From assembly GCA_017506865.1 (NCBI GenBank), contig JAFCMP010000516.1:248001-312000 (forward strand): a DNA stretch of 64,000 bases, read 5' to 3'. Every line of letters begins with the position of its first letter. Position 1 is the first letter of the stretch. A program made the position numbers and the translations under genes. Shown here piece by piece: positions 32,801 through 43,800 of the stretch. This DNA is from Tribonema minus. Lineage: Eukaryota > Sar > Xanthophyceae > Tribonematales > Tribonemataceae. The notes beneath the pieces were generated by a model, which searched no databases, was not told where the DNA came from, and worked only from the letters and a program-made list of their open reading frames with translations.

Positions 32801-34697
32801 GCGATGAAAATCAGAACATGATAATAAGCGTCAAACCCTCACCTCTCGCGCAGCGGCGACGGCGGGCGGCTCCGCCTCGTTGATCTTGCCGCGCGGCAGC
32901 GTGCGCGAGTTGCCCTTCCAGCTGCGCACGAGCACGACGCGCGTGCGCGCACGGTTGAGAAGTATGCAGCCCGCCACGGGGATCTGCCCCTTCCACGAGC
33001 GGAACGACTCGAAGAGCTCGTTGTACTCGTCCGTGAGGGGGCGCAGGAGGGGGCAGTGGTCGAAGAGGAGCTTGGCGAAGGACTTCAAGTTGAAGTGCGG
33101 GACGGACGGGTTGTGGTCCGCGATGAAGTCCTCGTAGAACCACCTGCGGGGTGCGATGGGACGGAACAGACATGGGGGACGAGGGCGATTGAGTCTTTCT
33201 GTTATGATACCATCAGCTACCTACCCATCAGCTAATCATCGATTGATTGGTACATACATGCGCCACAGGCCACCTCGACACGGTCCATCAAATGAAGTCA
33301 TTGTAGAACCACCTGCGGGACGCGCGTCCGATAGGCCGGAACAGACATGGGGGACGAGTGCGATTGAGTCTCTCTGCGCCGATACTATCAGCTATTCATC
33401 TCATCAACCGGAACAGGCGTTGGACGAGGGCGATTGAGTCTCTCTGCGCCGATACCATCAGCTATCCATCAGCTCACAATCAGTTGACGACATGCGTGCG
33501 CCGAGGCCACCTCAACCATTCCATATCAAATCGCGGCAAAAGCGGCATTTTCTTTTTGTGTGGTGGCCCCAGCATCTTGCGGGAACTCAGAGAGGAATTT
33601 GATTTCATTTGCGCAGTGCGCATATGAAGCAGCTGTACACTTTATCTGCGGCACCCGATTGAGAATTGGTGGGCAGATAGGCGCAGCCTGCACATGAGAA
33701 TGGCGTGCATGTAGACGCGAGCCTGCTGGCAGTGCTTGGCGTTCCCAGAGTTTGAGTGCAGATTGGCAACAGTGTCAGCACGCTCGAGAGAGAAGAAAAC
33801 GGCGGATGAAGCTTGGTGCTGCGCGCAGCGAAGCTGCACCAAATGGTGTCGTGGTGCATGTGGGAAAGCTGCTTTGCAAACACGGCGGAGTCGCGTCGGC
33901 GCGCATCAAGACCGCGTCCATCGTTTCGGCCACCATGAGCGTCACAGGCGCCGTGAGCAAATCAGCGGTACGCATCGGCGCTGCCGTCGGCGCGTGAGTA
34001 GCAACCAGCATGGTGCCGTAGCGCTTTGCGCAAAAGCACACTTGTTGCAGGAGGTGCGGTCAAAGAATCGCACATCATTGTTTGAGCTGCGCAGGAGTGC
34101 CGTATGCCCTGTCGCCCGTTCCTGATTGATGTGCGCAGCAACCATAGCACTTCACGATGCTGCATCCGCCATAAAAAGAACATTACTCTCATGTGTATCC
34201 AGCCACAACACCACTGGATTTCGCCAGCTAAGATGCACATCAGTGCAGCAGGAGCGAGCCACGCGGCAACAGGTTTTCATTTGGGCATTCTGAGCGCAGC
34301 GCGTGTTGCAGGATCGACCGGTGCAACTGATCTGAGGACTTTGTGCCGTGAAACTTTGTTAAACTCACCATGCCTGCTCCAGCTGTATGAAAAGCCTGTC
34401 GGCGCTGGCCAGCTCCTGCTGGGGCAAGTTCATGATAAACCGTATCTGTATGTCGTCCAGGATTTCGCTCAAATCTCCGCCTGCACCGCCATGCAGCCCC
34501 TGCGCTTGCGAAGGCTCTCTGCTCCTATCCACCGCTGCTGCCACTGCTGCTACGGGCTGTTGCTGTCGTTGCTTCTGCGTCGGTGGTTGAACCAGTGGCT
34601 GCGGAGCCAGCGGAGCCTCCAGTGTACCAGCCTGCAGCATCTGCTGCTGCCAATTGAGGGCCTGGCCACCGCCCTTGCCACTTTTGGTGGAGTCCAT
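29849..34697 (-). CDS. DCP2: mRNA-decapping enzyme subunit 2 (DCP2)
   Basis: The exons are 34697-34369, 33143-32843, 32002-31778 and 30430-29849 (intron phases 2, 0, 0; 478 residues). After a Gln-rich start comes the DCP2 N-terminal domain (DLSEILDDIQIRFIMNLP, then QAWWFYEDFI, FNLKSFAKLLFDHCPLL). The Nudix fold follows (GQIPVAGCILLN, VLVRSWKGN). Its catalytic box G-x5-E-x7-REVLEETGF is complete and split by intron 2 between RE and V. Box B follows (RKEISAIEWFPIDDLPKH, then RLVARWLERD). The last ~170 residues are a Gln/Ala/Pro-rich disordered region ending in a conserved-looking FRFDVASIMEAM. The enzyme hydrolyses the m7G cap of mRNA to m7GDP and 5'-monophosphate RNA in cytoplasmic P-bodies, activated by DCP1. 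The gene is divergent from BBS7, and introns 1-3 carry exon echoes. Confidence 0.95.
29975..30400 (-). repeat. CAG/CTG-rich coding repeats of DCP2 tail
   Basis: Several interrupted CAG runs within DCP2 exon 4 encode Gln tracts of up to nine residues and Ala tracts. Such tracts are common in DCP2 tails and P-body proteins and are likely length-variable. Confidence 0.8.
31384..31745 (-). repeat. Echo array of DCP2 exon 3 tail
   Basis: Four copies of the exon 3 end lie downstream of the real end at 31778 on the coding strand: 31700-31745 (short), 31582-31695 (long), 31509-31560 (decayed) and 31384-31500 (long). The long copies still encode RVRKEIxAIEWFPIDDLPKH or close variants up to KRLV, followed by a donor. 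The seams lie at AAGTTGAAGTTG-type motifs. Confidence 0.9.
32055..32545 (-). repeat. Echo array of DCP2 exon 3 head
   Basis: Five copies of the exon 3 acceptor and head (coding strand GCTCCGCAGGTTCTGG or similar, then GAGACCGGG) lie near 32080, 32200, 32310, 32440 and 32520, upstream of the real exon at 32002. Spacing is about 80-130 nt. Confidence 0.85.
32674..32775 (-). repeat. Near-identical echo of DCP2 exon 2 tail (Nudix box half)
   Basis: This copy of the last ~100 nt of exon 2 with its donor lies about 165 nt downstream of the original. It encodes RSWKGNSRTLPRGKINEA, then Q instead of E at the first conserved Nudix glutamate, then PPAVAAARE. Other differences seen are synonymous (AGC/AGT, CGA/AGA), apart from changes at the edge of the copy. 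Confidence 0.92.
33166..33480 (-). repeat. Tandem repeat and exon 2 head echo in DCP2 intron 1
   Basis: A unit with the words GGAACAGACATGGGGGACGA and GATTGAGTCTCTCTGCGCC occurs about three to four times (33166, 33338, 33410 and nearby). One unit (33296-33330) includes a copy of the exon 2 acceptor and WWFYED codons. It lies upstream of the real exon start at 33143. Confidence 0.8.
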
Positions 34698-34828
34698 TGC
34701 TGTCTGTCTGCCTCCTGCAAGCCTGAACTGCCCCGATCATGATGAACTGCAAACAGGTGACTCGGCGCTGCGCAACTGTTTTGATCTAGTTTTGAGTGAG
34801 TGCAAGCTGTGGGATCGGTGCTGCTGTC
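34698..34828. promoter_or_regulatory. Divergent promoter between DCP2 and BBS7
   Basis: Only 131 bp separate the two start codons, which face away from each other, so both 5' UTRs and core promoters must lie here or overlap the first exons. No TATA box is seen. Confidence 0.65.
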
Positions 34829-37800
34829 ATGGTGGATGCAGACGCCAACAGTGAGCCACATTACCCTAGCGACGTCCCTTTCTCTCTCGATCGCTATGAT
34901 CTGGCCCAAGTTGCCACCACGTCTCACAGAGGCACTCTGGCGCTGCTACCCAGCAAGAAGGGCAAGCAGAAGTTTGTTGTGGGCGATGACGCTGGAGACG
35001 TGAGGGTGTTTGAGATGAAGAGGGGGGAGCTTCAGGAAGCTGCTGTCTATTCGGAGCTAGGAGGTCCCATCACCGCTCTGGCCGTGGATGCCTTGGACAG
35101 AATCTTTGCAACCCAAGGCAGCCGCATAGCGGGGCTGACCAGGAAGGGCAAGGAGTTCTTCAAGATGGGGTCGACTCTCACGGAGACCATGCACCACCTG
35201 GCTGTTGATGGCACGTTCATTTTCACGGGGTGCGAGTTCATCTTCAACCTCTACGACGATGGCAAAGTGAGGAACAGAGTTTAACTGATCCACGACTCAC
35301 GCGAGATCTATGTAATACTTGGAGCCAACAGTGCATGCATTGAGATTGAGGTTGCTACTGTATCCTGTGCGTTGAGTCATATGAGCATGTCGTTAGATGT
35401 TCAGATTTGCATTTTTGATGTGGGGCCCCACAGTTGCATTTGATGGCGGCACTGTCGCTTTCGTGCCAGCTGCTAAGCTTGCTGTTGATTGTTCCTCCTT
35501 GCACAAGATAACACTGCAGTCTGCACACACTGCCCCAACCTAGTGCAAACTTCCAGATGTTGATTTAATAAAATGTTGTAATCTCTGAAATAAAAAAAGT
35601 AGCGCGTGTGTGAAAGCGTGCGCGGTTGCCAAAGTCGCCATGGTTTCGTTTCCATATCAGTGCAAAGCGAAGAAGGACGAAGACCTTTATTTGGTCATGA
35701 TTATGATATGGTCGCTTGATACTTGTGCGACCATTATATCTTGTTCGTAGGCATTCCGAGGCGCCAGGGCTTTCTGTACATCTGTGGGTGTGCGATCAGT
35801 GCTCAGCTGAGTGACGTGTTTAGATACTGTGTTTACTTCCACAGGCAGCGACTGGTGTTACTGGCAATTGTCATTTCACTGTGTCGACGGTGTTACTTGT
35901 GAGCGTGCCACCTCTGCGACGGGCGTGCTGAGCGTTGACACCAGGCAGTGACGCTGAAAACTGTCACTTGTGTGAGAGCAGATTCGCGTCTCCTCATTCG
36001 CATCAACCGCAACTTTGACATCACATCTAGTACCGTAACGGCAGCCGTGCTGGCCACCAGACGCGCTGCCACTCTCACCTCCACCTGCCTTGCAGTTCAC
36101 CCCAGCTTCACCCTAGGCGCACGTTAACGAAGCTGTCTCTGACAAATGACCATCTGTAGCCACCTCTGGCTCACCCCTGCGAGAAGCACCTCCTGGCACT
36201 GCATTTGTCGTCTGTTGCCAATGCTGTCTGCAGCAGAATATCTATGAAATGCGCTGCAAATTCAACTTCAATCGTTAAGGTACACTTCAACTGCGCCCCG
36301 CACAGCGCAGGAGGCTGCTCAACGGAATGTGCTGCAAACTCAACTCCCATCATTATGGCACACTTCCAGTGCGCTCGCACCTCGCAAGAGACTGCTCAAT
36401 GGAATGTGCTGCAAACTCAACTTCAATTACTGCGGCACATTTCAACTGTGCCCGCACCACGCAGAAGACTGCTCAAGGAATTGCGCTGCACACTCAACTT
36501 CAACCAGTACGGTACACTCCAACTACGCCCCACACTGCACAGGAGACTGCTCCATGAACTGCACTGCAAACTCAACTTCAGCAGTCATTACGGTAAACTT
36601 CAACTTCAACCCACGCTGCGTACAGGACGTCGCCTTCCACATGTGCCACGACCGCATCGGCGCGCTGATCGTGGTGCGCGGCATGGCGGGCGACGGCGGC
36701 GCCGTGGCAGTGCTCGGCTGCGCGAATCACAGCGTGATAGTGGTGAGGGGGGGGGACGTGGTCGCTCGCGCATCGGTCTCCGGGCCAGGTGCGCAATTTT
36801 TTGCAATCGCACGGGGAAAATATGTCTGCACGCAGGAGGAATGTTTGCGTCGGTCAGCTGTGTCGCCTGGTGACTTTTTGTGTACTGACGGTGAGGCGGC
36901 ACCGTGGCAGTGCTCGGCTGCGCGAACCACAGCGTGATAGTGGTGAGGGGAGGGGACGTGGTGGCGCGCGCGTCTGTCTCGGGGCCAGGTGCGCAATCGC
37001 TGCAAGTGGGAGGAGAAATGCCTGCACGCAGGCAGAACACTTGCGTTGGTTGGCTGCGCAATTAGCTGATGGATGGTGAGGCGGGGCGAGTGTGCGGGGG
37101 GGGGGGGGGGGGCGAAGAGGGGAGGGGAGAAGGGGGGAGGGCAATGCTGGGGTGTATGTATATGTGTACAACATGCATGTGCTTCACACTGCTGCTACCT
37201 TTGGAAGGTTTTGCTTTCACTGTCCGCATTAGAGGTGTTGTGGCGGAGGCCACGACTCGACAGCGCAGCCAGCGCAACCCCCTCGATGTCCAGTTTACAG
37301 GCGTCTCATTGCCAGCTGGAAGTTCAAAGCGCAGCCGGCGCAGCGTCCTCTGTGTGAAGTTTACAGGTGCCTTATTGACCGTTGGGATTGCAAGTGTTCT
37401 CGGGTGCATGTCGAGGTGCGCGAGTGTGTGCAGTCGTCCTCGGATGGGTTAGGGTTAGGGTTAGGGTTAGGGTTAGCCTAACCCTAACCCTATGACTTCG
37501 TGCGTTGTTCAAAAGGCGCAGACTGTCGGCCTGGGCCACAGGATCCGGTGCAGCGCACCAAACACATGTGCACATGTAAGTATGGGCTGGCTCACAGCAC
37601 TGCACAGCACGCCAACTATTTACTTATAAGCAGCACATGGAAAATAATGTCGCTGTCCATACATTATGCCCGTAACCGCTTAGGTAGGCAAGGGGGTTGG
37701 TGACAAACCCATCTTTAGGCATAAGCACAAACGCGCCTTAAAATGCGCGTGTTGAACGCTGACGCCGATGAGGCACGTCACCCATGCGCGCGTTGAACGC

Positions 37801-40800
37801 TGACACCGATGAGACACGGCACCGATGCACGCCTTGAAGTGCGCGCGTTGAGCGCTGATGCCGATGAGGCACGTCACCCATGTGCGCCTTGAAGTGCGCG
37901 CGTTGTGCGCTGATGCCAATGAGGCACGTCACTGACGCACCTTGAAGTGCGCGCGTTGAGCGCTGACGCCGATGAGGCTGGTCAACCATGTGCAGCTGCG
38001 TCAGCCATGTCATGCAGGTAGGATGTGCAGCTGACGCCAACATTCGTTGGACAAGCAGGGAGCGCGCAAGCCGCCTTGAGTTCAAGTAGAAGTAGATGGC
38101 TTGCAAATACTCGCGTGCATCAAACACACGCGTCGTGCATTTTCCCACGTGCCCCCCCCCCCCAACCCTCCAACCCCCACAACCCCTTGCTCCCATACCT
38201 ACATACCCGCCGCAGTCACAGCGCTGCTCCATGCCGGCAGCGGCCACATATACTACGGCACCGAGGACGGCACGGTGGGCCTGCTTGACTATGCCAACAC
38301 CATTACCGGCGGCGGCAGCGGCAGCGAAAGCATGATCACGTTGCAGGAGATGTGGCTACTAAGTGGCGGCAGCGCTGGGGTGACAGCGCTCGACGCCTGC
38401 GATCTGACGGGAAACGGGCGCGCGGAGCTCGTTGTGGGTCGCGATGACGGCGCCATTCAGGTATGTATACCCTAGCGGTTGAAGTCGCACACATGCAGTA
38501 CTGTCACTGATACATGTTGGAGCTCGTTGTGGGCCGCGATGACGGCGCCATTCAGGTACGTATACCCTACATACCGAAGTGGTTGCAGTGGCATACATAC
38601 GGTGTTTTCACTGGTGCATCTTCAAGCTCGACATGGGCAGCGATGACGGCGCCATTCAGGTATGTATGCCCTACATACCGTAGCAATTGAAGCCGCATAC
38701 ATACAGTACTGTCAATAATATATCGTGAAGCTGGTCATGGGTTACGCTGACGGCCCCATTCAGGCGCACACAAAAAGTACAGCAGATGTATATGCCTACA
38801 AACAGTAATGATGTACACGTATATTCATATAGTAATGATGTAAACGTACGTGCATACAGGTATGTCATTGGGCAGCCAATCAAGGTGATTCGAACATACG
38901 TAGTGCCGAGAATTTGTTTCAGCTGGCACTTGGTAGGTGCTCACAAAGAGCAACAACGACAACAATCGAATTTCAGAAAGCAAAAAGACGCCACGAGGTA
39001 CACAGTGATGAGTTACACAGAAGCTATGAAGTTTGCCAGTGTACAGCTGCAACCGGTGTTCAGCTTGCACTAGGCTAACCCTTTCTGAAAAAACTTGTTA
39101 TAGCACAGTGCTGCATAATCCCTTGGAGCATTCGTGGTGGTGCCATACTCCTATGATCGTCACTGCGCTGGCACAGCGGCAAAACACGGTGTCTCGCGTA
39201 CACACTTCAAGTTCACGCCCATCTGGCGCCATCTCAGCTTGCCCATCTCATCTTGCGGCATTCAACGCCCACAGGTGTTCGGCTTCCCTGCCGCTGCCGA
39301 CGGCGGCAGCGGCGGCAGCAGCGGCGGCGGCACCTTTGCTGCGGGCGGCAGCTTTGCGCAGGGGGCAGAGCGTCTGCTGTTTGAGGCAGCGCTCGGCGAG
39401 AGCGTGCGCGCGCTGCAGTGCGGCGTGGTGAGCGCCGCCGGCTACAAGGAGGTGGTGGTGCTCGGGCTGTCGGGCGCGGTGCGTCACAACCTCAAGTACT
39501 TGAAGTAGATACATTCATGATGGCCGGCGCTTGTGCGGAGCGATATTAAGCCCCACGGTATACATGTGTTGACGGACAGTTGTTGCAGTGGGGGATCGTG
39601 AGCGCTGCCGCCTACAAGGAGGTGGTGGTGCTCGGGCTGTCGGGCACGGTGCGTCATAACCTCAAGTACTTGAAGTCAGGGCAGTTGTGAGTTGAAGTTA
39701 TGGCTGCGCAGGGCGCCGCGCCTGCTTCTGCGTGTTAGCATGGGGTAAAGCAGTGGTGCTGTGATTTGGCTCATGAACGACCTGTGTGAGGTGTCGTCTA
39801 GTTTGCGGTGCACTCACGTTCTTGGCATTTCATGAGTTCCGTAGGACTGTTCAGAAGCAGTAATATCTGCTTAGAACGCAACAAGGCCCAGTTATGTTGA
39901 TGTCAAGCTTGTTACCAGAACCCACGTCCTGCAGAGTATACCTTGTGATTAAGTGTCTCAAAACTCTAGCCTACCCCAAACCCTGTGATCACTTCAGTCG
40001 ATGTACTTCTCCTGAGCAAGACTCACTGGGTGCCACGTTGGGCAAGGCATTGTATGCAATCAAAGCTGGGTGCCACGTTGGGCAAGGCATTGTATGCAAT
40101 CAAAGCTCCTTTGAGTCTCCAAGTCTCCTGGGAATCACCGTGCACAAGAGTCCTCTGTGATAGAAGCTGACAAGCAATGTGGCTTCTGCATTTGGTCCTA
40201 CAGGGTGAATGTGAGCAGGGCAGAGGTGTGATGTGGCAGGGTTAGGTTGGCGACGCATCAGAGTTAGGGCCAGGGTCAGCGTTACTCTTCAAGGGGTGCC
40301 AAACACCCCCCTTTGCCAACGCATGCGACATGTACGGCAGGGACTCTGATAGGGTTAGGGTCAGTCTCTCATCACCCAACCCTAGCTGCGTCCGTGGTCT
40401 ACTGCTGCTCAGTCCCCCATTCATTTGCATGCCGTTCCGGCCGTTGCTAACTTACCCTTACCCTAACTTACCCTAACCCTAAGTTACCCTAACCCTAAGC
40501 AGATCCTTCGCGAATCGTGAGGAATTGTTCATAAATATCAACATCGCTCTTTACCAATGCCCGCCTCGTGCGTGAAACAGAAAAAAAGAGTCCGCATGTT
40601 GTTCAATCAACTCTGGCGATATCTGTGCCCTACTAGCAGCCACAGCTGATGCCCCGAATCCCTGCTTGCAATGCCAACCGTTGCTCGAGAGCAGGTAATC
40701 GGAGCCGCTGGGGCTGTGGCGGTGACTCTCCCCTCAGGTCTTGAACTACGTAATGCATATGTAGGGCTTGTCGCTGACCACATCACGTGCAATTCGTGCG

Positions 40801-43800
40801 GGAGCAGGTGGTCGGCTACACGACGGAGCCGCTGGGGAGGGTGGATGCAGGGGACGAGGGGGGGCGTACAGTGGGCGTCGTGCAGACAGAGAATAGGGTT
40901 CGGCAGTTGCAAAAAGAGGTTCAGGTATGTTGAAATTGAAGTTGCACTTCAACACGATGTTATGCTGTAGGATGATGTGGGATGCGTTGTTGGCATCGTG
41001 CAGACCGAAAACCGGGTTCGGCAGTTACAGAAAGAAGTTCAGGTGTGTGCGAGTTGAAGTTCTGCTCCACATCACTGCAATGTCATGCACAAGCACAACT
41101 TTAGTCGCTTATGGTCGGCTATATGACGGAGCCACTGGGGAGGGTTGACGCAGGAGACAAGGGCGGGCGCACAGTTGGCGTCATGCAGACAGAAAACAGG
41201 GTCCGGCAGTTACAAAAGGAGGTCCAGGTGTGTTGAAGTTGAACTTCTAGTTCAACTTACGTTTGCAGTATGTAACGCTATAGGATGAGGCAGAAGTGCG
41301 CAGTTGACATTGTGTGGACCCAGAACAGGGTTCGGCAGGTACATGAAGAGGTTCAGGCGTGTGGGAGTTGAAGTGGTGCTTCACCATTACACACTAATGT
41401 GTATGTATGTATGTAGAGTTTAAGTGCTCCTGAGCACTGAGATGAGTGAAAGCTGCCACGCATAATGCGATCAGTTCCTATGGCTGCGCAGATGGTGCAG
41501 TCAAGACGAGACAAGATACTTCGGCACAGCCAGAAGGATGTTGAGGTGATGTTGGTATGCCGGAGCAGAAACACGGACATGCTTTCAGAACCAGGAATAC
41601 ACCAGAGCTGCTAATTGCATCCTGTGAGGTCGCAAAACGCCTTTAGTTCATAACGTACTTCAAACGCCGGTACACATACATGTGCTAGCTGTGCAGTTTT
41701 AAAATGCCCAATGTCCATGTCGCTATCGAGTCATGCGACTGCGCAGCGGACACTGAGTGCCGTTGTTGAAGTGGCCAGCACGACACTTGAACATAAGATG
41801 AATTGAATCAGAAGATGAACTGAATCAAAATGCACCTGAACAATATAACTGCAGTTATTAAAGTCCATGGCAAACTTGGCCTTCCTAATTAAGGACTCTG
41901 CTTTGACGCTATTTCATTCGCGCACATCCCCCCCCCCCCCCCCTCCCTCCCCGTCTCAGGAGCTGCAGCGCAAGGTCGCGGCGGAGAGGGAAAAGGCACT
42001 GAGCGCTGCCAAGCTGAGCGCTGCCAAGGGGGGCGAGGGGGGGGGTCCCGCACTCATGCCGCACGTGCAGCCGTTCCAGGCCCTCGCCACCTGCGCGCTC
42101 GACGCGGACGCCGCCGCCTACAGAATGAACGTGGAGATACCCGTGCCGATAGACGTGGTGCTGTTACAGGTTCGTGCGAGTGATTGAATAGCTACGTAGA
42201 TGCAGCCACCCGCAAAATAAACGTGGAGATAGACATGATGCTGTTGCAGGTTCATGTGCGTGAGTGAATGTATATGTGGACGCAACTACCTACAGAATAA
42301 ACGTGGAGATACCCGTGCCAATAGACGTGGTGCTGTTACAGGTTTGTGTGTGATTGCATAAATGTGATTGAATATAAATGTAGACGCAGTCGCCTACAGA
42401 ATAAACGTGGAGATAGAGATACCCGTGCTGATAGACATGGTGCTGTTGCAGGTGCGTGTGTGCGATCAAATATGCGGTGCGTGAGTGATAGATGTGGTGC
42501 TGCTGCATCTTGAACATATGAATTGGCGCAGCCGCCTACAGAATAAACGTGGAGATGCCCGTCCCGGTAGACGTGGTGCTGTTGCAGGTTCGTGTGTTTG
42601 AACAAATTGCGGGAACTTGAAGTGTAGATATGCGCTTGCGGTAGGGCTGACGTTGTGAATGCATCAACGTACGTGCATCCAGCGGCTTCAGTGGGCAAGC
42701 AGTGCTCTTCACATGAGAAGCCGCAGCGGACATGCCGGTGCAGAGATGACAAACTTCAAGTGGAAGTGCAGCTCTCACACACTGCAGGATGTGTTTTGCA
42801 TATTCTGCGCTCAATGCTCATAGACGCAGTGCGCGCATGGCCGGCGTGGGTCAAAAAGCGATGTATGTATACTGTACTGCTGCGAAGTTGGAAGAACAAG
42901 TGGCATGGACGCCATGCAAGGTGGTCGTCTCTCTTCCCGCCTGCAAGCGCGCGACCTACTTTGTGCATGTCGCTAACAATAACGTGCATTGCCGCATCAT
43001 GGCCTGCTACTGCGCGTACAGAGCTCCGCATGGGTTAGGGTTAGGGTTAGGGTTAGGATTAGGGTTAGGGTTTAGGGTTAGGGGTAGGGTTAGCGCTAGG
43101 GTTAGGTGCTATGTCAGATGTCGGCTACTGATGTCATGGCTTGCTCCATCAAATGTCCGCCGCGTGTGTGCACAGAGGTGCTTCCACCTCTGCACGGGGT
43201 TGGCAATAATGTGGCTTCGCACTGCGACTTTTTCATAGTGCTGACAATGGTGTGGCTTGCCATACACACGCAATGTCTGCGTGCTGTTGATGATAGAACG
43301 GCGTGCCGAGCAGTGCATGTTGGCAGAGCTGCGTCCACTTCTGCACAGTGCTGATGAAGGCGTGCCTTGTTCCATCAAAGTGCGGCTCCCTTCACACACA
43401 CACAGCCTTCGTGCACATATAGCCGCCACGCACATATTGCATTGTGCCGCTGATGGCATGGCTCGACCATACACATGATGATGTGTCGCCTGTGTGCGCA
43501 GAGCTCAATTCACCTGGACTTTCTGGACGTCAGCGACGAGTCACAGGCGAGCGCCGTCTGCACCGTGTGCGCGCCCGCCGCCGGCAACGCGGCCGCGCTC
43601 ATGGCGGTCTACAGGTGTCAGGTACATACGTATGTTCGTATATTGTTGTAGTCTCACTTGAATCGCGGGGAAACCCAGATGATTCACATTGAGAGGGTAT
43701 GTACTGTTCACCAGTTGCGGTGTGCGCGCCCGCCGCCGGCAGCGCGGCCGCGCTCATGGCGGTCTGCAGGTGTCAGGTGTGTAATGTTGTATTTCGTCTC

